Shown here: piece after piece, positions 19,948 through 32,800 of the stretch | Numbering within the stretch: position 1 is the first letter of the stretch | Layout of the letters: each line of letters begins with the position of its first letter | NCBI GenBank assembly: GCA_028622995.1 | Contig: JAJQJQ010000045.1 | Location: 124,001-188,000, forward strand | DNA: 64,000 nt | Origin: Panagrolaimus kolymaensis | Lineage: Eukaryota; Nematoda; Chromadorea; Rhabditida; Panagrolaimidae | Direction of reading: 5' to 3' | Translations under genes and position numbers: made by a program | Notes under the pieces: generated by a model | Told to the model about the DNA's origin: nothing | What the model saw: only the letters and a program-made list of their open reading frames with translations | Database searches by the model: none

Positions 19948-22900
19948 CGAGGTATATCATTCTGAAACCCAAGTTGGACAATGGACCGATAAAGTATGAA
20001 ATAAGCAGGCTTTCCTGAATGCGCATAGAAAAACATGTATTCGTGCACTGATTTACGGCCGAAATCAGGAGTTGTTCAAGGGAAAGTCGAGAAACTTTTT
20101 TGGATGTTTTTATGCTTTTTTATTCAAATTCTTTAATTGCAGAAACTCGGTAAAGTTTTTCTTTTTTTAAGGTAAATAAAACCTTTTTTACGAAATGTAG
20201 GACCAAAATTAAAAGTAAAATAATTAGAAATAGTTGACTTTTGGCTATTTTTTTAACCTTTCATTTTTATTTTGGCAAACATCATTAAATATTAGCGATA
20301 TAACCTTTCTTTTTTGATGAGGAGGTTTCAAAAGCGAGCAAAAGCAAGTTATTCGACATTTAAATTAAAAAATATATTCCTCGTCTAATAAAGCGGTGGC
20401 ACTTTTTTAAATGAAGGCAGCTAAATTCTTTATAATTTTTTTTTATTTTTTCGTTTAAAATGTTATATTTTTTGGTGTAAATTTTTAAAATTCTGTAGCT
20501 TCAAAGAAAAAAGTTCGCAACATTTTTTTTATTCTAAAAAAATTTTCGGGCAAAAGTGCAAAATTTTTTATATTTAATTCTTTGTAGCTTTTTTTTACCT
20601 TTTAGCAACTTTGACATTTTAAATAGCATTTGGAAAAAAATATGAAAAAAAATAATAGAATTTATGCAAAAATAAAAATAAGAAAGAAATTTGATTATCT
20701 TTGTCACCTGTTTTTTTACTTTTTTTCTCTCCTACCTCTCCGTGTTTTCCAGTAACTTTATTAACGAACTCCACAAAAAGAATTAAGAAATTACAAATAA
20801 TGAAATTTTTTGGATTTTTATATTCTTACTTTACAACTTTTTTTTTCGCTAAATAAAAATACTAAAATTTTACTATAGTCGAATAAAATAAAATATACAA
20901 TTTCGGCAAAGTCTGTCCCTGACTTTTAGACTATCTAAAAATATTACAAAAATAAAAACTAAAAAAGTTATCAAATTAATTTTTTGAACTTTTTGAAGGA
21001 GGCAAATTTCTGGGCTCAAAGTATTTCCTCATTTTTTTTTCTTTACTTTTGGGTTTCTAATTTTTTTTTTGATAGTTTTGGTGTTTGCTTTTTTCATAGT
21101 ATTTTTTTTTCTTGGCATTTCCATGGTTGTTTTTGTTTCTGAGCAAACATCTTCTTTCTTTATTTTTTCTATTTTTTGACATTTATTTTTATGGAAGGAG
21201 GAAACCTTTTGTTGTAGGATGCTTGAAATGCTAGGAGATATTTTTTTCTCTTTGCTGACAAAATGTCGGCTTCTTTTATTATTTGTGTAACTCAAAAAAT
21301 AGTGATTCATCCCGCATGTATTTTTATGTAAATAAAAAACAAACAAAAAAACATATTTATCTAACATTTTATAGGTTTTTTCCGTCCCCTTGTTTTTTTA
21401 TAAAAGGTTTCATTGTCTTGCTTGGATTTACTAATAAGTTTTGCTAAATTCTAAAAAGTTTGTGAAAGTTTTTTGAAAAATACTGTATTCTTTATCCCAA
21501 AACTGATTTTTTTTCATTTAGTAAAATAAAAATTCTCGGATGAGACCTTTTAATGTTGGTGCAATAATTAAAAAATGTACAGTAATTTCTGAGTCCATAA
21601 ATTCAAGCGATGTTTCCGGGTTAATTTTCTTCCTTTCCAGATCTCTGATCAATTTTAAGTAGAGTTTGGTGGAAATTAATCTAACTCGACCAATGATGAC
21701 TAAAAAAAACTTGACGATTAAAAAATTCCTTTGCCTTCGTCGTGCCACTTCCGCTTGATTTAAATAGCAAACATTTACTTTACACGCGTAGATTAAATTT
21801 TCAATTTACAAATTTACGTAAATTCATTCAACCTTTTTTATATACCAATTTTAGCTAAAACAAAAAAGTAAAAGGAAAAGAAAGATTGGCGTTGATAGAA
21901 TAATTAAATATGCTTGCGTATAAAATAATTTTTGTCAGGTGGTAATTATAATATTATAAGTAAAAGAAAAAAAAGTTAGGTTTTTAAGGCGTTTCCTTAA
22001 TCTTTTTTAAATGGAATTTGTGGAGGCCGAGCTGAAAAAAATAATAAGAACAAGTGTTTTATAAATGTTTGAAACTTAATTTGATTGAACGACGATAATT
22101 GTTTTATTTACTTTTTTCCTACGATAATTAAATTTAATCATTGAAAGTTTAAAGGTTTTTATAAAAAAAATATTAGTATAAAAGCTTTTATAATTTTAAA
22201 GGAAATTTCATATTTTTACAATGACTCTAGTAATTATAAACAGCATAAGTTTCATGTGCTTCATTTTTGTCGGGGTTTTTTCACGGAAGGAAACGCTTCT
22301 GTGTTTTATTTCGTCGCTTTCGTAGTCCAGCCAGCCACCTTCATTTTTTTTCCATGTTTAATTTGATTTTAAACATTTACACTTTTGAGAAGGGTGTGTA
22401 GTAGGGAAGAATAAAAAGGAAACGTCTCAAAATTATCTTTAGCTAAACTGAAGGTTAGATTGTTAATGAACTTTGGAAACCGACGTACAAATCTTTTCTT
22501 TCTGGATTAGCTCAGAAAATTTTAAAATAGGAAATAATCTGATTTAAAAAATCATCTATTTGCCAGAGAGAAAAGAATGAGGGGCCTTTTTATTGAAAAA
22601 AGCAAATATTTTATTGCAACTTTTTAATTTGATCAATAAAAGCCAATAGTATATTTTTTGAATTTTAACCATAATATTTTGCTTCGTAAACCCTAATTTT
22701 TGTTGTTCAAACAGTAAGGCTTCAAAAACAAATAAAGTTATGGTTTCTGCAGAGTTTTCGAAATACAGATTCTTTTCGCTATTATCTTGGACTTTTTTTG
22801 CTAACTAAATAAAAAAAAACATGAGTCTTTGGAGGGAGCAAAACTGTCGACATCAAAAATCATTTCGTTATTTAAAATAATAATATAAATTTAATTAACA

Positions 22901-24017
22901 AAATAAATAATTTTTGATTTCTGGTTTAACTCTAATTTTGTTATTTTTCTTGTTAGGCTTTCTGTTTACAGATTTCTCGAAACCTTAAATATTCTTTCGC
23001 CTGTTTTTTTATTTCAGCTTTTTTTTGTTGTTGAAGCATAAGACTAAAACAAAGTCAGTAGTCAAAAAATCGAGTTATAAGGCGACCGTGTAATTGTTTA
23101 TGCTTTTAATCTACCAGATATTCTAACATTGTTTTTTTTTGATGCCTTTGTTATGACATATTTTTTTAGCAATTTATAAAATTTACGGAAATGTACTTTT
23201 CCGCAAACTTAGTTTCAATAAGCCTTTATTCTTTGAGTCCTAGCCGGAAGAGATGAAAGAAATATTCAAAGTTATTAAGAGTAATGTCATTTTATTTTAA
23301 AATAATATTAGACTATGATGTGATTAATTTACATACGTCGAAAAATGATTTCCTTCCCCATTTTTTATAATTTTTTTAAGTAGGAATAGCACGGACCATT
23401 TCTTTCTTAATATTTTTTTTTCTTTCTTTTTTAATATTTTTCTAATACAAAATTTTTAAAAAGAGGTTTTTCCAAAAATTCAAATAACCAAGAAAATGTC
23501 TGGCTCAAAACAAGTCACAGAGAGACAGGACCTATTTTAATTTTCTAAAGTTCTTTGCATTTTTCTTTTCTTTTCTTTAGAAACTCCAAAATAAATATGT
23601 GTGTGCCTCTCCGCGAAGAAGTTATAAAAAACTATTTTTTTTCTTCAAAGCCGATAATATCTTTTTTTATCTTCTCACCTGCTATTTTACCCTTTATTTT
23701 AATAATTGTTTTAAAACAAAAGTGCAATATTTTCGATTTAGTTGCTTTTGCTTTTCTGAATTAAGAGATTACGTTTTCTTTTTAAAATTATTTTTATTCT
23801 TACAAAGGTGTTTTTAAGTACTTTATTTCCCTGGGGTAAAATCACAGTTTTCCAGCTTTAGTTTTTACTCTATTTTTATTTTATGGTGGCGTGTGTTTTG
23901 ATAATCATCGCGAAGAAGTATTTTTAATCTTTAATTTTTTTTTCTTCATAAAACTTTTATATAAAAATTTTTATTTCAGAATTAAAAAATCTTAACTTTG
24001 TGATAAAATAAAAAAGG
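19948..24017. other. 4-kb intergenic stretch, T-rich on plus strand
   Basis: About 19948-20095 is GC-richer than the background and has short readable frames with stops, perhaps an old gene or transposon remnant. The remainder is AT-rich with frequent long T runs on the plus strand. Apart from the weak minus-strand candidate at 21518-21748, no gene or RNA could be supported. Confidence 0.35.
21518..21748 (-). CDS. Weak candidate ORF, unknown
   Basis: A 76-codon frame whose DNA is less AT-rich than its surroundings. It carries residues of mixed, protein-like composition (LYLKLIRDLERKKINPETS, LEFMDSEITVHFLIIAPTL). No signal peptide, motif or family is recognised and no partner exons were found. 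It could be a gene, an exon, or chance. Confidence 0.2.
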   Translation of the reverse strand: MARRRQRNFLIVKFFLVIIGRVRLISTKLYLKLIRDLERKKINPETSLEFMDSEITVHFLIIAPTLKGLIREFLFY

Positions 24018-24454
24018 ATGAACGCTACAAATATCATTATTAGTTGCCTTTTTGTTCTTGCTATTGGTAAGTAAAATTTTTTTGCAGTTTTTCCCTCCAA
24101 AAAAGTACACAAAAAAAGCCTTTGTTTTTAAATTTACGAAGTTAAGAAATTATTTTTTTAGCCTCATTAGCATTAACTTCAAATGTCCAACAACAACAAA
24201 AACCCTCAGAAAATCAAGAATCAGCAGAAGCCGTCTCCCAACACGAATTTAATTACAATCCCGCGATCGCTGACAGTCAATTATTACCTCTTGCTGGTGG
24301 TCCATATCAACAACACCTTCAAAAGAAATGGTCCCGTCTCGAGCCCTCCATTCGATTCTTCAAACGCTCTCAACAACAGCAACAATTTAGCGGTTATGAT
24401 TTTGCTAATCAACAACCAAATTATGATTTCGCAAATCGTTACATGCTTCTTTAA
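24018..24454 (+). CDS. Secreted peptide precursor B (WSRLEPSIRFF core)
   Basis: Exons 24018-24066 and 24162-24454 join to give 113 residues. A signal peptide (IIISCLFVLAIASLALTS) precedes a Gln/Ser/Glu-rich propeptide, then KKWSRLEPSIRFFKRS, then a Gln/Asn/Phe-rich tail (FANQQPNYDFANRYMLL). It is a paralogue of precursor A 9 kb upstream on the same strand: same intron position and phase, identical 16-residue core, little else conserved. The two CPYs near the tail (GYDFANQQ, NYDFANRY) form a small internal repeat absent from precursor A. It lies tail to tail with the orphan GPCR at 24956-26850. Receptor and precursor being neighbours proves no pairing. Confidence 0.8.
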
Positions 24455-24955
24455 ATTTTCAAAAGGCCCCAAAAGTCTGTCGAACAAAATTTAATTTTTT
24501 CTATTCACAAATCTTTTAATTTTCGATGTTGTTTAGCGAGTTTTTTTGTTGGTGAAAAATACAAAAACAGAAATTTATAATTTAACTTTTTTTATGCTTT
24601 AAAAATCCTTATATTATTTTTATTTCTTTTTTATTTTGGACGGAATAATTTTTATTTTATTTGTAACACATTTCCTTGCTTTTTATTTATTTTTCTTTGA
24701 TTGTATTTTTTTCTTTGAGGTAACATTTTAAAATTTCAGTTAATTTACAGAGATCGGTTTTTTTATTTGGATTTGAATAATAAATTATTTATTTGTTTAT
24801 TTTTATTTAAATTTTTTACAGAGCCTTTACAGAAAAAAAAATGCACAAATTTGAGATCAATATATTAAAAAATTTAAGTTTGAACCTGTTGTTTTAAGAT
24901 AAAAGTAAAAAAGAACTAAAAAGAAGACAAAAAAAGTCGTTGAAAATTAAGTGGA

Positions 24956-26850
24956 TTATAGGTCGACAGTATTAGCGGTAACAGCGGAACCACGCTTTTG
25001 TGGAGAATTACCACATCGGAAGAAAATATTTAAAAATTCAATTCGATATTGGGGAAGAATTGTGACAGTTAGCAATGGATTGATTATCTAAAAAATGAAT
25101 ACATAAAAAAATGTTTTATTTTTTTCGTGAGGAGACTCCGAATCACATTTTAAGCTTTAAAACTCAATACTTTTACAAAAAATTTCTTGTTTTGGGATTT
25201 GAGATTACAAATTCTTTGTGTTTTAGAATTACAAAGTTTAAAGAAAGATAAAATTAAATTTCTATTCTAAACTTAAATCATAAAAAAACTTACAGAATTA
25301 AGATAAATCATATACATCATAATCCAAAAAAGTAAAATAGTTACGCAATCATGCATTCTTGTTGGATTTATGGATCGTTGAAGACATGCAAGCCGATATG
25401 GAAGCAAAGTGATTGCAGTGAAAACAGTGGTCATAAAAATATAATAAAATGTTCTCATTCGTATTGCAAATATCGAGTTTGATCGTCCTGGGGAGTAAGG
25501 TTGGCAAAGGGCTCGTTCTAAAAAAAATGTGGTCATGTTAATCAAAAACTCTTTTTAAAAGCAAATGATGGTTAAAAAATATTTTTAAAAGCAGGCGATA
25601 AAAATGTTAAAAAATCTTACCTTCAGCAAGTTGTTTACGATGTTGCGAAACAACTCTCATAATATATATTGCAACGATGAGAGATGTGACCGTAGGGATA
25701 ACTCCAACAAAAAGCATAAATGGAACATAAATAAAAAGTTTATTAGGGAAAATTGAAAGGGTAATACAATCTTCATCCACACAATGGAAAGATTCCGTGA
25801 ACCATGCAAACATAACAAAAAGAATGCTAAATACCCAACTGCCTGTGATGAGAGCAATGGCTCGGGATTGGGTGAACATGGTGTTGTATCTAAAAAAGAT
25901 TATTAATTATATTTTTAATTGGCAAAATAAAAATGATGGATGATCTCAAAGCGAAATTTTGTTAATTCTGTATGAGAATATATGTTCACGAAGCGAAACA
26001 TTTTTTAAAGAGAAAAACTATTTCTCAAAATTAAAACTTTTTAAAGTTTGAATGGAAAAATAGGTATCGAAGCGAAAAAATCTACTTCTGTGGAAAGTTG
26101 GGTGTCGATATGAAAAAAAAGCCTACCTTAATGGAAATCGAAAATAAAACAATTTGTCGACATTCAAAAACACCAAAGAAACGCTTGAAACGATTAAAGC
26201 AACCCAGCATGAAATATGCATAGTTTGATTTAAAAATCTTGGTACACTTGAAACTAATCCAGCTCGAGGGGCTAATTCAACCGGATAACAAAGCGCTAAA
26301 AAATTATTTCCATTTAAAACCAAAAATAAAATGGTTTGACACTAAAATCTTACCAGTGAGTAAAAAATCAGCGAACGTCATACTAAAAAGAAATACATGC
26401 ATACATTTGTCGCTGGTTTTCTTTTTAATGTGCTTCAATGCGGCAGCCATAACATAAACTTGTAAAAAAGCAGAAAAAATTGTGCAAACTAGGAGGATGC
26501 AATCGGTGTTTTTTTGAAAGGCCATTATTGCGGCCACTGAGACAATCTAAAAAAAGGTTTGGAATAAAATCAAGCACCATTTTAAATATTTAACGAATTT
26601 TTGATTGTTATACCAAATTTTTTTTTAAAGTTTGTGAAAATTATTGAAATTAATAGTTTTAATAATTTTTTGAAAGAAAAACGGATGGTTTTAACCATCA
26701 AGTCCCTTTTACGCAAAACTGATATTTACTTACATCTGAATTCGAACAACCTTCTTCTTCTTCCACAGGCATGGGAGATGTGACTGCAATGGAATCATGT
26801 TGAGAAGATATCAATGGAGAAAGTGTTGAACTTGAAATATTTGTAAGCAT
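24956..26850 (-). CDS. Orphan rhodopsin-family GPCR
   Basis: Six exons (26850-26734, 26546-26354, 26295-26127, 25889-25621, 25517-25294, 25087-24956) join in phase to 367 residues. An extracellular N-terminus with NISSS precedes seven membrane spans. TM2 has FADFLLT. TM3 ends NVDKLFYFRFPLRY where D-R-Y is usual. TM7 has NSIINPLLTV where NPxxY is usual. The third intracellular loop is moderate and the C-terminal tail is short (PQKRGSAVTANTVDL). Amine- or peptide-receptor architecture is plausible, but no ligand class can be read, and the aminergic TM3 Asp was not identified. An acceptor (ttttttag) 15 nt upstream of the ATG suggests trans-splicing or a 5' UTR exon further upstream. The upstream DNA is a 12.8-kb gene desert. 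Confidence 0.8.
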
Positions 26851-29800
26851 ATTTTTATATTTTTAGCTAAAAAAATTTAGAATTCAAAAATTATATAAAA
26901 TAAAGTCACGATTGAAAAATAAATAAAACTCGGAGTGAATGGTTAAAGTCACAAAAAAAAAAGAGAACTTTGAAACATTTAATAATATTTATCACTTTTT
27001 TATAATTAAAAAAAAAATAATAAACAGGAAGATTATAAATTTTTTTTTTTTATTATTAAAATTTATAAATCTTTTCTGTTTACAAATAAAATTATTATTA
27101 TTATTATTTAAGCTATTGGGTGGATGTGGATAACAATTAATTATTTTTTAAGACTACAATTATTCTAAATGATAAAATGAAAATTGTTAAAAAATTTAAA
27201 TTACAAAGATTCATTATATATTTTGATCCTTGAAGTCCAGTATTTTGGATAATAAAAAATTGCACTTTAATTGTAAATATTAATAATTAAAATTAAGAAA
27301 GCAAAGTAGTGTCCTCAAAAAATATGATAAAACTCAAAACAAAATCTTCGTAGCGAGAAAACTGCTGATTGCCAATTCGAATTTGGATAAAAACTAAAAA
27401 TAAATAGTTGATGAAAAATTAAAAATCTATTATCAAAGAATATTTTGAAAATTTGTACTTTATAAAAACTTAACTCGGAAAAAGCATGAATCCTATTTGA
27501 ATGAAAGTAAAAATTAAATCCTATTTTTGGTATAAAAAATTTTTTGGTTTTATTCAAAAACATACAATTATACCCCTAATTCACAGAAAATGTATGTACA
27601 ATACAATCAAGTTTCTTTTTTTTCTTTTCCAAGAAAATGTGAAACTATAAAAAACAACCACCAAAAATAAAAAAATACGGAAGAAAAGTTTCAAATTTGA
27701 ACACAAAAAAATAATAACTTTTAAACATTTGTGGCTTTGCAAAACCGTGCAGCAACAAATTACAAAAAGCTCTTTTTGCTTGACATAGCGAAATCGCTAT
27801 CTTTTAAAGGAGCTAATTATGAAACTAATAAACTCAAAGTAAAACATCGAATAAAAATTTTTTTAACAGCAAAAAATTGCGAATGATTTTCTGCATCAGA
27901 AAAAAAACTAATAATAATAATTTGTGGAACATTTAATTCGATTGCGTCTAAAATAAAAAGAAGCCCCTCCAACAGCAAAAAGTTGCGCATTACCATCATC
28001 ACGTTTTTCTTTGGAAACAAGAGACTCTAACGTCAAAGAAGCAAGCAACAACTACGACGACGACGTCAAAATATAAAAAAGCCATATTATTTATTTTTTG
28101 TTTTTTTCTTTGAAAGTATTATTTTTTAATAAAGGTAATAATCAAAAAAATTAAATTCTTTCATCACTTTTTTTTCTTTTTATCTTTTTTATACGTCAAA
28201 AAACGTGGCTTTATTCACTAAATACTAAAGACTCCTTTTTTTCTTAAAGAAATAAAAAAATATTTTCTTTTGAAGAGGAAAAGCTTTTGGTTTTTTGGCT
28301 TTTGAAAGTTTTCATATACCAAATACTTCCTGGCACGTTTTTATTTTTTGTTTTGTTTAATCTTTATAAAAAAAACTTCACATATTAAGAAAAAAAATAT
28401 TTGACTTGACATTAGTTGGTGAAATGACCTTTTTGAGCTGATTGCTTTTTTAAAGTAAATATTAAGAATTAAGGAAAAAACAAAGGATTAATAAAAAAAA
28501 TTTGGGAAAACATTTTTAAAACTATGAAGTGAGAAGAAAAAACATGTTTGTTTGTGTTTTAGAACGATATATTCTTAAAATGGAATGATTAACTAAAACA
28601 CACTGACTAAAAATATTGAAAACAAAACTAAAAATAAGTTTCTATTAAAAAAGCAGGAACCGTGGATTTTCCGTGGCGGGAGATAAAAACCAAAAAATTT
28701 AATCTCAAAATAAGTTAAAATTTTTTTCCATAGACGTGGCTTCGAAATATTTACTCTAAAGTGATTTCTGTACAAATATCCCGACAAACCCAAAAATGTA
28801 GCACTTAATTTTTTTGTAAACACCTTAACTCAAAATAATATTAACTCCAAAAGAAAACAGAGGGAAAGTGTTCGAAAACTCATGATTAATAAAATCCTTC
28901 CATCGTCGTCATCGCTAGCTAATATGTATTTAATAAATAATAAGCATCAAAAAATTTTGTTTCTTACTTACATAACAATAATATTTTTTTGAGAGCTTCA
29001 TCTCAATAAATAACTATGGGTTGACGACGACTAGCAGTCGTTGTTCGACGAAGGCTTTTTGTAAATACAAAAATCTTAGAATAAGAAAAAAAAACAGTGA
29101 AGGATTGGTAGTTGTTTATCCCTTTCTTGAATAGAGACAATTCCAAGTATGGATTTATTTATGCATTTTTTTTGAATCCATAAACAACAGCTTTTGAATC
29201 TGCTACTAATTATCTAGAAAAGGAAAAATCTATGATGAGAAGAAGACACAAAAAAAGTGTGGAGGCGTAAAAAAATAGAGAAAAATTGTTAGAATCGAAC
29301 GAATAGTTTTTTGGAATTTTTTAAATCTCTTATAAAAGAAATTATTTTTCAGACACCAAAAAACAGATCAACCTAAACGCCTTTTCAAAAATTCATTCCA
29401 GGATTATAAGTTAAAAAAGTTTTATTTATGAAAAAATTATTTTGATTTTAAAAAAACACAACTACTCAAAAAATTATAAGTTTTAAAATCACTTTTAAAA
29501 AGTTTACTCAATTCCTAAATTTGGTGGCGTGAGGAAAATAAAATACCATGCGGGCGTTGGAGTTTTTTTTTCTCACACCACTGTTAAATAATTAATAGAA
29601 GAGAAAAAAAGAATATTTTTTAAAACTAACAAAGTAATACATGAGAATAATTTCTTTAAGAAAAGAAGTTAGCTAGTTAGTTAGCTAACAATTTATTTAT
29701 CAATTCAAAATTAAATACTTAGAAATATATTTCTTTTTGAAATAAAATAAAAATATATAATGAAAGCTCAGGTAATTGCTGTTGTTGTCTTTGACAAAAA

Positions 29801-32800
29801 ATATAAAAATGGAATAAGAAAAATAAGTATATCTCTGTGTGCGTGAAAAAAAAAATAGATAGATAAATGAAAGAAGCTAAAAAAGGCAAACGACTAAAAA
29901 TTGTATAGAAAAATATACTAAGTAATTTAAGGCACTATCAGAAAAGTCTATTTTAGTAACTACAAATGAATATTAAAAAAAAATAATACTAGGCGCTTAG
30001 GGAATATTAAAATGTTAAAAGCAACATAAAATTTATGGCGACTAGATGGACGAAAAAAAATCATAGACTAAATCTTGATTTTTACATCCTTACACGAAAT
30101 TAAAAAAATTTTGATTAGTGGAAAATGCCTTAATTTGAAGACTGTCATTTTTCGGGTGCCATTATAAAAATATCAAATTTACCTAACAAAGCATTTTAAC
30201 GAGTCTTACCTTTGCAAACCGGAGCAGTGAGTAGCAATTCTTTTTCCTTTGCTTCGTGGTAAACTAAATCCAAAAATTAGTTATAATTATCTACCAAGAA
30301 GACGAAGAACCCTTCTAACAAAATTACTTATTTTAAAGCCTATGACTTACATATCTTTTTTCCCCTCTAATTCCTAATTTTTAGAGTTATGACTCACAAA
30401 AATAAAGTAAAGTAAAGTAAAAGTGCACATTTTTTTTAAATATAGCGGAAAGCAGATTTAAATTTTGTGAAAACATATGTAACAGAAAATTCGTCTGGAT
30501 AAAGATAAAAGGACACATCCGTCAAATTATAATAACCAAAAGTACATTTCAAGACAATAGCAAAATTTACTTTTAAATGAAAAAAGAAATTAAAATTACT
30601 TTCACTTTCACAAGGAAAAAAAATAGCAATTCAATAGTAAATTTTTAAAAATTAATAAAATAGATGTGATTTATATATATATTTTTATATTTTATGCTTG
30701 AGGAAATAGAAACCACAAAAAGTATGTATTTTAAAACAATCCCAAACAAGGAAGTATTTGTATTTAAAATGGATTTATTTTATTTATTTCTTATATTATT
30801 TTTTTAAATAGGAGGGTTTCCGTTGCTGAAATAAATCCTTCTTCCTTCTATCTTTATATTCTTTTTAAGTGAGAGGAGGATAGGGGAAACAAGGAAAAAA
30901 TTGAAGAGGAAGGCATTGCTTCTTAATAAAAAATAATTACTTCCACCTTCTCACTTTCATAAAAAAAAGTGATTACACAAACCAGACTTTAGATATTCAT
31001 CCCTCAAAAACCCGTTTTTATTATTAATTTTCTTTTTGAGACTCAAAGATTTGTTGAATTTTCCTTCAAGAGTCAAAGTGCCCAAAAATCAGAAATTTTC
31101 AAAGAAAATATGAAATTTCTTTTTTAAAAAATACATTTCAAAGTAAGTAAGTTTCTCACGATTACTTAACCAAGCTTGATTAAAAATTAATTTAACGCTA
31201 CTTTTTCTCATAAGTGTCAGTCATAATCTCACGGGTGGGTAGAAAATAGTATAAAAACCACATGATAAAGTATTTTTAAAATAAAAACGCAACAAATCAA
31301 AATAGTTATTAACAAATTAGAAAAAGCCTCAAAGTTTTTAAGTTATAATTACCGAAATTAATTAATGTTTGGCTTTTATATTTAAATAGATAAAATTAAA
31401 AAAGTGACTATAAATAAAGCAACCAAAAAAAGTTGGAGAAAAATAAAATTTAAGGAACAAACCAAAATAATTTTAAAAATTATGTCGTAAGACTCCACAA
31501 AAACATACTAGCGCTGCGAAACTCATGGCGGCAACAAAAAAAGAATAATTTGCTCCTTTTATATTCGGCATGAAGACCACCATTTAAAAAACTTTTTTTA
31601 TTTTTTTACGATACAGTAACGCATTTAATACTTTTCACATGTCGTCCTTATTTTTACGACCCCAAATTAACCTTAAAATTGAAAATAGGAGGGATTAACG
31701 CGCGAGATGTTTATTTTTTCTTACAATACTTTTTTAAGAAATAAAAAAACTTTTAACTTTTTCAAAACTAAGGATTATCAAAAAAGTAAATGCCAAATTT
31801 AGAAATAAAGAAATAGAAAATTAATAATGTCAAAAAAAGTAAAAATATGTATGTTTTTTTTTGACGAAGAAGACTATCATCTTTCTCTCACAAAACACAA
31901 AATCGAAAAAAGGCAAAAAGTAAAAATATGTTTAAAAAAACAATAAATCTTAGGAAAGCACTTAATTCTAAAAACATATTTCTAATCTAAAAAGGTCATC
32001 ATTTTTTAAATGCCAAATAAAAGGAGGGCATGGGTGTTGTTGCGTATATTTAAAATAAATATGTCTAAAAACAGATAGGAATCCTTTTAAAAAAAAGATT
32101 AAGTGGCAAATAAGGAAAGCCATATAACATCTTCTTTATTTTTTATTTTTTAAAGAAAGTACAAAAATATGATAAATGGCAAAATTGCAGGAAATTAAAA
32201 AAATAAATAAATCCTCAAAACTAGAAGCTTCCTATGTCTACCCGGAAATAGGTAGATGAAATGACGTCAAAAAATGTTAATTTTATGGAATTTTTTTGGC
32301 AGCCATAATTTTTTTAACCTACAGACAGGTTTCTGGATTTAAGAGTCTAGTCGAATATGTAAATACTAGGCGCACGCGAAACACTTTAAAAAAAGCGCAT
32401 TTTTCTTATTTTTGGCTTTTAACATTTGGCTATCTCAAACTTTTAACAAAATGGATAATTTTGAGCTATAAAATTTTATGCCTAAAAAGTTTTTTGTATC
32501 GAATGAGAAAAACACGATTCCATGAACCTGAAAGAGAAATAAACATAAATTTTCCAAGAATTTGAAGAACAAAACTCCTATCATAAAATTAGCTGTGAAA
32601 CTTTTTTTAAAATTGGAGAAGGAACTAAAAAATTTATTTTATAATTATTTGTTGCTATGTGAGAGAAAAAAGAGAGAGTCTCGGCAAAAACCCTTATGTA
32701 TATCATCAAAAAAATAAAGAAAGGAAAAAATTTTTAAATGAAAATTATTTTTCCTCAAAAAAAAATAAAAAAATAAAGACAGAAAAGTAATGCACAAAAA

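Noticed and set aside
19948..20095. GC-richer block as a gene exon
   Set aside because: Every frame is broken within about 35 codons and no partner exons were found.
32296..32565. 89-codon plus-strand ORF
   Set aside because: No start context, no recognisable domain, surrounded by AT-rich noise; too weak to call.
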